DNA from: Alistipes sp. UBA936
GTDB lineage: Bacteria > Bacteroidota > Bacteroidia > Bacteroidales > Rikenellaceae
Assembly: GCA_002293505.1 (NCBI GenBank)
Contig: DBDI01000007.1
Span: 1 to 23,154 of the forward strand
Direction: 5' to 3'
Length of the DNA stretch: 23,154 nt
The notes beneath the pieces were generated by a model that was given only the letters and a program-made list of their open reading frames with translations, ran no database searches and was not told where the DNA came from. Below are positions 8,177-16,264 of this stretch, piece after piece. Made by a program: the position numbers and the translations under genes. Position 1 is the stretch's first letter. Each line of letters opens with the position of its first letter.

Positions 8177-10045
8177 ATGAAAAGGATAATAGTTTTGTTA
8201 TTTGCTCTCGCGACGGGTCTTTGGGCCGTGTCGTGTACGCCCGACAAAGTGGCCGGGCTGAGCGAGAGCGGCGTGCCCTCGGCGGGCGAGTTGGATGTCA
8301 CCATCGCGGTGGATCAGACCACCAACTACGTCACCTTCACGCTCAACAACGCCGAGATGACCCCGATGTGGATATTCTCCGAGTCGGACTTCTCTACGCA
8401 AAATAATCTCTCGCGCCGTTTCCGAAATGCCGGAACCTACACGGTCGAGGTCAAGGCGATGAACCGAAACGGACTGTCGGACGCGTCGATGGTGAAGGAG
8501 TTCACGTTGGAAAACAACTACGTCGTGCCCTCCCATCCGCTCTACGGCACAGGCTCCAAGCGGTGGAAGATCGCCAGCCAGGAGTTCGGCCATATGGGTC
8601 TCGGGCCCGAGCTTGGCAACACTTCGTGGTGGGCTGCCGGTCCAGGTGAGAAAGCCGCTTACGGAATGTATGACGACCGCATAACTTTCACCGACGCCGG
8701 AGCGTACGTCTACGATCCGGGTCCCGATGGGATGACCTACGTCAGAGGTTCCTCGAGCTTCAACGACGGAACCCACTCCGAAGACTTCGACTACCCCAGT
8801 GAAAGAGAAGAGACCACTTACACGCTGAACGGCGACAATACACAGTTGACCCTGCCGAGGGGTACGTTCCTGCCGTGGATCGCCTCGGACGCCCAGTTGG
8901 ATTCCTCGGTATACACCATTCTCGAACTCACGGACGAACAGTTGATTCTTGCTTGGCAGGTCGATGCCGAGGCGTGGCAGATAATCCTCGAACCGGCCGA
9001 CGTGATGGAACGCGACCCGCTGTGGGGTGCAGGATCAAAGGAGTGGAAGATCGCCAGCGGAGAGTATGGCCATATGGGTCTCGGGCCCGAGCTTGGCAAC
9101 ACTTCGTGGTGGGCTGCCGGTCCAGATGAGAAAGCTGATTACGGAATGTATGACGACCGCGTGACCTTTACGGAAGAGGGTGCTTACATTTACGATCCGG
9201 GTCCCGATGGGATGACCTACGTCAGAGGTTCCTCGAGCTTCAACGACGGAACCCACTCCGAAGACTTCGACTACCCCAGTGAAAGAGAAGAGACCACTTA
9301 CACGCTGAACGGCGACAATACACAGTTGACCCTGCCGAGGGGTACGTTCCTGCCGTGGATCGCCTCGGACGCCCAGTTGGATTCCTCGGTCTACACGGTA
9401 CTGGAACTCACCAGCACAAAATTGATCCTCGCCTGGCAGGTCGATGCCGAGGCGTGGCAGATAATCCTCGAACCGGCAAACGCCCCGGAACCACCACCGC
9501 CGTTCAATCCGGGCCCCGAACTCGACAAGAGCGAGTATGGCGACCTGCTGGCAGGCTCGTGGACTTGGGAGTCGAGCTCGTTCGGCCACTTCGGGTGCGG
9601 TGAGACTATCGGCGATCCGCTCAACTGGTGGGCAGGACCTCCGGGAGCCAAGGACGGATGCTCGATGTACGACGACGTGATTACCTTCGGCCCGGGCAAC
9701 GCATACAGGTTCGATCCGGTGGACGGAATGACCTATATGAACGGTGGCGTGGAGGGATACACAGGCGGCGAGGTTGTCGACTCTCCTCTGGGTGACGACT
9801 TCCGGGTCACGGCTTCGGTTCAGGAGTCGACCTATACCTTCAATGGTGGCGGCGAGTTCCCAAGCTTCACACTTCCGGCCGGAATACTCTTCTCCTACAT
9901 CTGCAACGACGACCAACTGGCGGCCGTCACAACCTACTACATCACCGCAATGTGGGAGAACCAGATCGAAATATCGTGGTACACTCCCACCGGTAACGAC
10001 GGTGGGCCGATAGCGTGGAGATACCGCCTCAAAAGAGTCTCGTAG
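8177..10045 (+). CDS. PKD-containing surface glycan-binding lipoprotein with three repeated modules
   Basis: A 622-residue lipoprotein (signal peptide, lipobox VSC with C20). A PKD-like beta-sandwich occupies about 36-112. Three related modules follow: about 120-279, 280-439 and 450-622. Each contains a WWA/WWAGP motif, a 'MYDD-ITF' motif and a 'DGMTY' segment; Trp- and Tyr-rich faces like these are expected of glycan-binding modules. Modules 1 and 2 are almost identical, with DNA identical over 200 bases; module 3 is a diverged copy. By position (after susD, before GH16) it is the SusE/SusF-like binding protein of the locus. PKD-containing proteins with similar WWA and YDD motifs are known to me from laminarin-type loci. 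Binding specificity is inferred from context. Confidence 0.8.
   Translation: MKRIIVLLFALATGLWAVSCTPDKVAGLSESGVPSAGELDVTIAVDQTTNYVTFTLNNAEMTPMWIFSESDFSTQNNLSRRFRNAGTYTVEVKAMNRNGLSDASMVKEFTLENNYVVPSHPLYGTGSKRWKIASQEFGHMGLGPELGNTSWWAAGPGEKAAYGMYDDRITFTDAGAYVYDPGPDGMTYVRGSSSFNDGTHSEDFDYPSEREETTYTLNGDNTQLTLPRGTFLPWIASDAQLDSSVYTILELTDEQLILAWQVDAEAWQIILEPADVMERDPLWGAGSKEWKIASGEYGHMGLGPELGNTSWWAAGPDEKADYGMYDDRVTFTEEGAYIYDPGPDGMTYVRGSSSFNDGTHSEDFDYPSEREETTYTLNGDNTQLTLPRGTFLPWIASDAQLDSSVYTVLELTSTKLILAWQVDAEAWQIILEPANAPEPPPPFNPGPELDKSEYGDLLAGSWTWESSSFGHFGCGETIGDPLNWWAGPPGAKDGCSMYDDVITFGPGNAYRFDPVDGMTYMNGGVEGYTGGEVVDSPLGDDFRVTASVQESTYTFNGGGEFPSFTLPAGILFSYICNDDQLAAVTTYYITAMWENQIEISWYTPTGNDGGPIAWRYRLKRVS
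8540..9000 (+). repeat. tandem in-frame duplication, copy 1 (about 480-base period)
   Basis: This segment is repeated 480 bases downstream (9020-9480). Identical blocks include 8588-8645 with 9068-9125, 8711-8910 with 9191-9390 (200 bases with no change), and 8954-8997 with 9434-9477. Between the blocks, differences are clustered and include synonymous changes. Confidence 0.92.
9020..9480 (+). repeat. tandem in-frame duplication, copy 2
   Basis: Second copy of the 480-base period repeat, encoding binding module 2. A third module downstream (9530-10040) keeps the same motifs in protein but not in DNA, so it is an older duplicate. Confidence 0.92.
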
Positions 10046-10047
10046 AG

Positions 10048-11223
10048 ATGGGCAAACTGCTGAAATTTTCAATACTGGTTTTGGTTGTTGCTGCGGTTTG
10101 CTGCTCTCCGGACAAAAAGAGGCAAGACTCGGGCACCACCGAGATTCGGGTAACACCGAATCCGGTGGTCGCCTCGGGCGACGGCGAGGCGATCACCCTC
10201 ACCGTCGAAGCGGACGACGAGTGGGGCATCTTCACCACCGTACCCTGGGCCACCTGTACGCCCACGGGCGGGGTGAAGGGCTCCACAAGCGTCACGCTGA
10301 CCGTCGCGGCCAATCCTTCGAGCGACTCCCAGAGGACAGCAGAGGTGACGGTCAAGGCGGGCTCCGAGCGCTTTCCGGTTACGCTGACCCAGGGAGCTTC
10401 GACCCCGAAGCCACCGCCTCCTCCGCCTCCTCCGCCCGATCCGAATATGTTCGTTCCGGAGGGCTACGATTTGACGTGGAGCGATGAGTTCGAAGGAACG
10501 ACACTCGACACCGACAACTGGACGCCCGAGATCGGCACTGGCTCGGGAGGCTGGGGCAACGCCGAACTGCAATACTACACCTCCCGACCCGAGAACCTGC
10601 GGGTGGAGGACGGCACCCTGGTCATCACCGCCCGAAAGGAGAACTACAACGGTGCGACGGCAACCTCAGCACGTCTGATTACGATGGGCAAGGTATACTT
10701 CAAGTACGGCTACGTGGTGGCGTCTATCCGTCTGCCCAAAACCGCCGACGGACTGTGGCCCGCGTTCTGGATGATGGGCAACGACTTCCCGACCACGGGT
10801 TGGCCACGCTGCGGCGAGACCGATATACTGGAGATGGGCAACTCGACGGGCATCGCAGCCGGAACTCAGGAGCGATACCTGAACGGTGCCTGTCACTGGG
10901 GACAAAGTCACGCCAACCACGTGACGAACCCCTATTCGTTGCAGGACGGCGAGTTCCACACCTACACCTGCGTTTGGGACCAGAACTTCATCCGGATGTA
11001 TATCGACCGCGAGGAGAGGCCCGATGCCGCGCCATATTTCGAGATGCGAATCACGGACAATATGGGAGGCGCGAACTGCTTCCGAAAGGAAAACTTCCTG
11101 TTGTTGAACCTCGCCGTGGGGGGTAACTTCCCGGGCATTCATTCGATCGCGGGGGTGACGGCGCTCGCCTCGGGGAGGGCCGAAATGGAGGTCGACTACG
11201 TGCGCGTGTTCCAAAAGAAATAG
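10048..11223 (+). CDS. BACON-GH16 lipoprotein, probable beta-1,3-glucanase (laminarinase-type)
   Basis: A 391-residue enzyme expected to cut beta-1,3- or mixed-linkage beta-glucan at the cell surface. The start at ATG 10048, two bases after the previous stop, is chosen because the signal peptide (about 1-18, ending AVCCS) begins there; an upstream in-frame ATG at 10015 lies inside the preceding gene. A BACON-type beta-sandwich (about 28-115) and a polyproline linker (about 120-130) precede the GH16 domain (about 133-391; YDLTWSDEFEGTTLDTDNW, GWGNAELQYYT). The catalytic motif is GETDILEMG, with E257 as likely nucleophile, D259 supporting and E262 as acid/base. The ExDxxE spacing is the laminarinase-type form rather than the ExDxE lichenase form. 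Exact specificity needs assay. Confidence 0.88.
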   Translation: MGKLLKFSILVLVVAAVCCSPDKKRQDSGTTEIRVTPNPVVASGDGEAITLTVEADDEWGIFTTVPWATCTPTGGVKGSTSVTLTVAANPSSDSQRTAEVTVKAGSERFPVTLTQGASTPKPPPPPPPPPDPNMFVPEGYDLTWSDEFEGTTLDTDNWTPEIGTGSGGWGNAELQYYTSRPENLRVEDGTLVITARKENYNGATATSARLITMGKVYFKYGYVVASIRLPKTADGLWPAFWMMGNDFPTTGWPRCGETDILEMGNSTGIAAGTQERYLNGACHWGQSHANHVTNPYSLQDGEFHTYTCVWDQNFIRMYIDREERPDAAPYFEMRITDNMGGANCFRKENFLLLNLAVGGNFPGIHSIAGVTALASGRAEMEVDYVRVFQKK

Positions 11224-11224
11224 C

Positions 11225-11233
11225 TACCTTTGC
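11225..11233 (+). promoter_or_regulatory. -7 promoter element on the M81 gene start
   Basis: TACCTTTGC matches TAnnTTTGC exactly. It lies two bases after the GH16 stop and five bases before the ATG at 11239, so transcription should begin within a few bases of the start codon. Confidence 0.7.
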
Positions 11234-11238
11234 AGTCT

Positions 11239-12771
11239 ATGAAAAGACTGCTCACTCTTCTTATCGTCGTCGTCGCGGCGCTGTTGCAAAGCAATGGCGC
11301 GGCGGCGCAAACGACTCTGCCACGCATCGGCGTGGCCGGAATCCACATCGAAAACAGCACGTTCCACCCGCTGGTGGTCACCCGACTCAACGTCACCGAG
11401 GGTGCCGACCTGATGCCCGACTACGTTGCGCCCGACTCGTTGTTGGGCCGTTCGGCCGTGTGGCTGCCTGCTCTGCGGGCCCGCGGTGGGCAGGGGATCG
11501 TCTCGCGCGAGGCTTATGAGGAGACCGTCGACCGTGCGATCGAAATAATCAAAGCCAATATGCCCTACGACGCATTCTGGTTCTACATCCACGGGGCGTG
11601 CAGCGTCGAGGGGTTGGACGATCCCGAGGGCGAGTTCCTGGAACGCATCCGTGGTGTGATCGGCAACGACGCACTGGTGAGCACGACTATGGACCTGCAC
11701 GGTAACGTGTCGTGGAGGATAGCGGTCTATTCGGACCTGATAACCACATACCGTATGGCGCCGCACGACGACCAACGCGAATCGCACCGCCGCGGGGTGG
11801 TCAATCTGTTGGAGCGCCTCTCCAGCGGCAAGGGCCGCCCGGCTTACAAGGCTTGGGTTTCGGTGCCTATCCTGTTGCCGGGCGAGCGGACGAGCACCCG
11901 TGTCGAGCCTGCAAAATCTCTTTACGCGCTTGTGCCGCAGGTCGAGGCGTTGCCCGGAGTGGTCGATGCCGGTATCTGGATCGGATACGCATGGGCGGAC
12001 GAACGTCGCAACGGCGGAGTGGTGATGGTTGTGGGCGACGACAAAGAGAATGTGGAGAGCGGGGCACGGTTGCTCTCCGAGCGGTTCTGGGCGGTGAGGC
12101 ACGAGTTCGACTTCGAGGCCCCGACCTACGACCTTGAACGCACTCTCGACCTTGCACTGGCCAGCGACAAGAGGCCCTTCTTCATCAGCGATATGGGCGA
12201 CAACCCGGGCGGCGGGGGTAGTGGCGAGGTGACGTGGACTTTGCGCCGTGTGCTGGCCCGGCCCGAGTTGCAAAACCCACAGGGCAAGAACCTCATCTAC
12301 AACTCTATGGTCGGGCCCGAGATGATAGTTGCGGCGGCCCGCGCAGGGGTTGGGGCGCAGGTGACGGCTCCAGTCGGGGCGATGACCGACCGCGCCCACG
12401 GCGAACCGATCGAGCTCTCGGGCACGGTGCGATTCACGGACGAGAACTACGCGGTGGTTCGCGTCGGCTCGGTGGATGTAATCGTAACCCGCCGAGTGCA
12501 CTTATTGACCGCGGACGGGATGCGCCGGATGGGACTCGAGCCCACCGCTGCCGATATTGTGATGATCAAACAGGGCTACCTCGTACCCGAGTGGTACGAG
12601 ATGCAGGCCGACTGGGTGATGGCACACACGCGCGGAGGTGTCGATCAGGACCTTGTGAATCTGCCCTATCGCCGCGTCATCCGGCCCATCTATCCGCTCG
12701 ATCCCGATATGGCCGACCCGGAACTGAACGTGGTGTGGTGGCCATCGGCGAAATACATCTATGGAAGATAG
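11239..12771 (+). CDS. exported M81/MlrC-like metallopeptidase family protein
   Basis: A 510-residue protein resembling microcystinase C (MlrC, peptidase family M81: DUF1485 plus MlrC C-terminal domain). After a signal peptide (about 1-24, ending GAAAQ) the mature N-terminus RIGVAGIHIENSTFHPL is family-typical. YIHGACSVEG (about H117) and MDLHGNVS (about H154) hold likely zinc-ligand histidines. DMGDNPGGGGSG (about 317-330) is the hallmark loop of the C-terminal domain. The start at 11239 is chosen because an upstream in-frame TTG at 11230 lies inside the promoter. It follows the glycan locus but has its own promoter, and its natural substrate in gut-type bacteria is unknown. It is probably a periplasmic hydrolase. 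Confidence 0.83.
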   Translation: MKRLLTLLIVVVAALLQSNGAAAQTTLPRIGVAGIHIENSTFHPLVVTRLNVTEGADLMPDYVAPDSLLGRSAVWLPALRARGGQGIVSREAYEETVDRAIEIIKANMPYDAFWFYIHGACSVEGLDDPEGEFLERIRGVIGNDALVSTTMDLHGNVSWRIAVYSDLITTYRMAPHDDQRESHRRGVVNLLERLSSGKGRPAYKAWVSVPILLPGERTSTRVEPAKSLYALVPQVEALPGVVDAGIWIGYAWADERRNGGVVMVVGDDKENVESGARLLSERFWAVRHEFDFEAPTYDLERTLDLALASDKRPFFISDMGDNPGGGGSGEVTWTLRRVLARPELQNPQGKNLIYNSMVGPEMIVAAARAGVGAQVTAPVGAMTDRAHGEPIELSGTVRFTDENYAVVRVGSVDVIVTRRVHLLTADGMRRMGLEPTAADIVMIKQGYLVPEWYEMQADWVMAHTRGGVDQDLVNLPYRRVIRPIYPLDPDMADPELNVVWWPSAKYIYGR

Positions 12772-12793
12772 CGGGCGTTTCGAAAAAAGTTTC

Positions 12794-12802
12794 TATCTTT
12801 GC
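12794..12802 (+). promoter_or_regulatory. -7 promoter element for the WG-repeat gene
   Basis: TATCTTTGC matches TAnnTTTGC exactly and lies 22 bases after the M81 stop. Transcription would begin near 12808, giving a leader of about 150 bases before the start codon at 12961. Confidence 0.75.
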
Positions 12803-12822
12803 CGTACCCCAGATAGTTTTTG

Positions 12823-12894
12823 TACAAATTTTGAAGTTTTGATTTCCCCGGGGTCTTTTTGGGCCCTCGGTGGGGGAGTTGAAACTTCTTTGTA
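12823..12894 (+). ncRNA. long structured hairpin in an mRNA leader (possible cis-regulatory or small RNA)
   Basis: TACAAA (12823-12828) pairs with TTTGTA (12889-12894). After a four-base bulge, GAAGTTTTGATTTCCCC (12833-12849) pairs without interruption with GGGGGAGTTGAAACTTC read from 12872 to 12888, including four G-U pairs (840-881, 841-880, 843-878, 845-876). Inside, GGGTC (12851-12855) pairs with GGGCC (12862-12866) around a U-rich loop. The wobbles make the fold specific to + strand RNA, which is the strand the adjacent promoter would produce. No known riboswitch, SRP, 6S or RNase P signature was recognised. The remaining leader (12895-12960) is rich in G-runs and includes GCCGGGGGCC followed by six T at 12935-12940. 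Confidence 0.6.
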
Positions 12895-12960
12895 TGTATG
12901 ACTATTTGGGGGAATATTTATACAGCCGGGGGCCTTTTTTGAAATCAGGGGGCGGGAGCG

Positions 12961-13650
12961 ATGGTCCTGACAATCGAGCAATATATTGAATCACTGACCA
13001 ATACCGACGGGCGACTGCGCTCCGTGGGGCGACTGCGTTTGATGGCCGACAGCGACCGTCAACCCGAATTCACTATGCCCGGCCGGGGGCTGGTGGACTT
13101 CGGAGTGGTGGTGGACGATGTGGCCTGTACGATGCGATGCCCGTTGAGGTGGGACGACGATGTGCCTGCGAAATTGCGGTTGTTGTCGGCCAAAGCTACC
13201 CCCGGTCAGCCCGACTGGCGAGTGCTGGAGCGCGAACTGACGCTTTTCGACGAGATGGGCCACGCGGTCGTGGTTGATGTGTTGTTGCGGGCCACCCTGC
13301 CGCCTGCCTTGGTCAAACCTCCCACGCCCGCCGCGTTGAAGGCCCTAGAAACCACCTGCGAGGAGCTCACCTGGGATGCTCTGTGGGGTGTGGCGACGGC
13401 TTCGCGCGATGGCCAGTGGATGCTGCTCGACAGGGACGGGAACCTGCTAACAACCGCGACTTTCGAGTGGTTGGGCGAATGTGCCGAGGGGTTGATTCTT
13501 GCCCAGCGGGATGGCAAGTGCGGGTTTGTGGATGCGCGCGGCCGCGAGGTTGTGCCGTTCATCTACGACGACGCCACGTCTTTCTGTGCCGGAGAGGCTC
13601 TGGTGACCGCCGCCGGCAAAAGTTTTTTCATCTCCCGGCCCGCGGAATGA
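12961..13650 (+). CDS. WG-repeat-containing protein
   Basis: A 229-residue protein without signal peptide or membrane helix. The N-terminal 140 residues are of unknown family. The C-terminal part (about 140-225) has WG-type beta repeats: DGQWMLLDRDGNLLTTATFE, then DGKCGFVDARGREVVPFIYD, then a degenerate last unit. Such repeats are thought to form protein-binding beta structures. The start at 12961 is preceded by GGGAG close to the ATG, a Shine-Dalgarno-like sequence unusual for this phylum. It has a dedicated promoter and a long structured leader, and lies upstream of gyrA, which has its own promoter. Function unknown; probably cytoplasmic. Confidence 0.75.
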   Translation: MVLTIEQYIESLTNTDGRLRSVGRLRLMADSDRQPEFTMPGRGLVDFGVVVDDVACTMRCPLRWDDDVPAKLRLLSAKATPGQPDWRVLERELTLFDEMGHAVVVDVLLRATLPPALVKPPTPAALKALETTCEELTWDALWGVATASRDGQWMLLDRDGNLLTTATFEWLGECAEGLILAQRDGKCGFVDARGREVVPFIYDDATSFCAGEALVTAAGKSFFISRPAE

Positions 13651-13661
13651 CAAAAATTTAG

Positions 13662-13669
13662 TACCTTTG
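13662..13669 (+). promoter_or_regulatory. -7 promoter element for gyrA
   Basis: TACCTTTG matches TAnnTTTG. It lies 29 bases before the gyrA start and just after the WG-repeat gene stop. No clear upstream TTG is present at standard spacing. Confidence 0.72.
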
Positions 13670-13698
13670 GACTCTTTATTTATATAACCAAAACATAA

Positions 13699-16239
13699 AT
13701 GGCAGAAGACAATATAAAAGAGGGCCTGGACGGCGGCGGAAAGATCGTGGAGGTGAACATCACCGACCAGATGAAGAGCGCCTATATCGACTACTCGATG
13801 TCGGTGATCGTGTCGCGCGCCCTGCCCGATGTGAGGGACGGACTCAAGCCGGTCCACCGACGCATACTGTACGATATGAGCAACGAGTTGGGGCTCTACT
13901 CCGACAAGCCGCACAGGAAGAGTGCCCGTATCGTGGGGGACGTGCTCGGTAAGTTCCACCCACACGGCGACGGTTCGGTTTACGACGCGATGGTGCGTAT
14001 GGCCCAGGATTGGAGTATGCGTTACCCGCTGGTCGACGGTCAGGGTAACTTCGGCTCGCTGGATAACGACCCGCCGGCCGCAATGCGTTACACCGAGGCG
14101 AGGATGCGAAAGATCGCCGACGAGGTGATGTCAGACATCGACAAAGAGACGATCGACTTCACGCTCAACTTCGACGACACGATGAACGAACCGACCGTGC
14201 TGCCCACCCGGGTTCCGCTGCTGTTGGTGAATGGGGCGAGCGGTATCGCCGTCGGTATGGCAACCAATATGGCGCCGCACAACTTGAGCGAGGTGATCGA
14301 CGCCTGCGTGGCATACATCGAGAACCCCGAGATAGACGCCGCGGGCCTTGCCGAGCACGTCAAGGGGCCCGACTTCCCGACCGGAGCGATGATCTATGGT
14401 TACGAGGGGGTTCGCGAGGCGCTGGAGACGGGACGCGGACGGGTGATGATGAGGGCCAAGACAGAGATCGAACACACGGCCAGCGGTCGCGAAATGATCG
14501 TCATCACCGAGATACCGTATCAGGTGAACAAGGCCGAGCTGGCAAAGAAGATACACGAACTGGCCAACGAAAAGAAGATCGAAGGTATCTCGTTCGTCAA
14601 CGACGAGAGCGACCGTAAAGGTATGCGCATCATCGTGGTGTTGAAGCACGACGCGGTGGCGAGTGTTGTGCTGAACACTCTGTACAAGATGACCGAGATG
14701 CAGAAGTCGTTCGTGGTGAACAACATCGCTCTGGTGGACGGTCGGCCGAGATTGTTGAACCTGCGCGATATGGTGAGCGAATTCGTCAAGCACCGCCACG
14801 AGATCATCATTCGCCGCACCCGGTTCGACCTGCGCAAGGCTGAGGAGAGGCTGCACATCGTGCTGGGATTGCTCATCGCTCAGGACAATATCGACGAGGT
14901 TATCTCCATTATCCGCAGCTCCGAAAACACCGAGATCGCCAAGCAAAGGCTGCAGGAGCGGTTCGGGCTGAGCGAGATCCAGTCGACAGAGATCGTCAAT
15001 ATGCGCCTTCGGGCTCTCACCGGTCTGGAGCGCGGCAAGTTGCAGGACGAGCACGACGAGTTGGAACGCCGCATCGCTCGCTTCAACGAAATTCTGGACA
15101 GCGAGGCCGAACAGTATGGCGTCATCCGCGAAGAGTTGCTCGAAATCAAGGCCAAGTACGGCGACGCTCGCCGCACCGAGATCGTTTACAGCGCCGAGGA
15201 GTTCAACCCCGAGGACTTCTACGCCGATGACGAGATGGTGATCACCATCTCACGAATGGGTTACATCAAGCGTACCCCCCTGACCGACTACCGCACGCAG
15301 GCTCGCGGCGGGGTAGGGGCAAAGGGGTCGGCTACGCGTGACGAGGACTTCATCGAGCACCTCTACGTGGCCACGATGCACAACACGATGATGCTATTCA
15401 CCGAGAAGGGCAAGTGCTTCTGGTTGAAGGTGTGGGCAATCCCCGAGGGACCGCGCTCCGCAAAGGGCAGGGCGATCCAAAACCTGATCCAAATCGACCC
15501 CGACGACAAGGTGAGGGCCTATATCAATGTCCGCAAGCTCGACGACAAGGAGTATGTGAACAGCAACCACATCGTGATGTGTACGCGCCAGGGTGTGATC
15601 AAAAAGACCCTGCTGGAGGCTTACTCGCGGCCCCGCCAGAATGGCGTAGCCGCAATCACCATCCACGAGAACGACCAACTGCTGGAGGCCAAGCTCACGA
15701 GTGGTAGTGCCGAGGTGATGATCGCTTCGAGCGCCGGTAAGGCAATCCGCTTCAACGAGAGCACCGTGAGACCCATCGGTCGAACCGGTGCCGGGGTGCG
15801 GGGGATATCGCTTGAGAAGGGCGAGGAGGTGATTGGTATGATTTGTGTGGAACCTGACAGCGACCAGAGTGTGTTGGTGTTGAGCGAAAAGGGCTACGGA
15901 AAACGAACCCGGCTCAATGACGAAGACGGCGAACCCGTATACCGAATCACCAATCGCGGTGGCAAGGGCGTCAAGACGATCAACATCACTGAAAAGACGG
16001 GCCGTCTGGTGAGCGTGCAGGCCGTCAGCGACGAGGATGATCTGATGATCATCAATCGTAGCGGCATCACCATCCGTACGGCCGTGAGCGGCATCCGCCT
16101 GGCCGGTCGCGCAACCCAGGGGGTGAAGATCATCAACCTGCGGGAGGGCGACGAGATCGCCTCCGTGGTGGCAATCCCCAAAACCGACGAGGACGAAGGG
16201 ACCGAGGGCGCCGAAACAGGAGGCGCGGCAGAAGAGTAA
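13699..16239 (+). CDS. gyrA: DNA gyrase subunit A
   Basis: An 846-residue GyrA, the DNA-cleaving subunit of gyrase (with GyrB, encoded elsewhere), which introduces negative supercoils. The N-terminal breakage-reunion domain starts with MKSAYIDYSMSVIVSRALPD. The catalytic tyrosine is Y131 in PPAAMRYTEARM, equivalent to E. coli Y122. The quinolone-determining region reads HPHGDGSVYDAM (87-98), so the E. coli S83 position is G92 and the D87 position is D96. The C-terminal beta-pinwheel begins near residue 515; its GyrA box is degenerate (QARGGVG, canonical QRRGGKG), and the tail is acidic. Length fits GyrA rather than ParC. The TPR gene begins 25 bases downstream with no clear promoter. Confidence 0.97.
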   Translation: MAEDNIKEGLDGGGKIVEVNITDQMKSAYIDYSMSVIVSRALPDVRDGLKPVHRRILYDMSNELGLYSDKPHRKSARIVGDVLGKFHPHGDGSVYDAMVRMAQDWSMRYPLVDGQGNFGSLDNDPPAAMRYTEARMRKIADEVMSDIDKETIDFTLNFDDTMNEPTVLPTRVPLLLVNGASGIAVGMATNMAPHNLSEVIDACVAYIENPEIDAAGLAEHVKGPDFPTGAMIYGYEGVREALETGRGRVMMRAKTEIEHTASGREMIVITEIPYQVNKAELAKKIHELANEKKIEGISFVNDESDRKGMRIIVVLKHDAVASVVLNTLYKMTEMQKSFVVNNIALVDGRPRLLNLRDMVSEFVKHRHEIIIRRTRFDLRKAEERLHIVLGLLIAQDNIDEVISIIRSSENTEIAKQRLQERFGLSEIQSTEIVNMRLRALTGLERGKLQDEHDELERRIARFNEILDSEAEQYGVIREELLEIKAKYGDARRTEIVYSAEEFNPEDFYADDEMVITISRMGYIKRTPLTDYRTQARGGVGAKGSATRDEDFIEHLYVATMHNTMMLFTEKGKCFWLKVWAIPEGPRSAKGRAIQNLIQIDPDDKVRAYINVRKLDDKEYVNSNHIVMCTRQGVIKKTLLEAYSRPRQNGVAAITIHENDQLLEAKLTSGSAEVMIASSAGKAIRFNESTVRPIGRTGAGVRGISLEKGEEVIGMICVEPDSDQSVLVLSEKGYGKRTRLNDEDGEPVYRITNRGGKGVKTINITEKTGRLVSVQAVSDEDDLMIINRSGITIRTAVSGIRLAGRATQGVKIINLREGDEIASVVAIPKTDEDEGTEGAETGGAAEE

Positions 16240-16264
16240 AACTTAACTTAAAACTGATAGCGAA

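Noticed and set aside
11230..11238. Upstream TTG start for the M81 protein (adding Met-Gln-Ser)
   Set aside because: The TTG is part of the TACCTTTGC promoter element, and the ATG at 11239 begins a normal signal peptide.
12823..12894. Reading the hairpin as an intrinsic terminator of the M81 gene
   Set aside because: It lies downstream of a new promoter, is not followed by a T-tract directly after the stem, and is much longer than a terminator stem.
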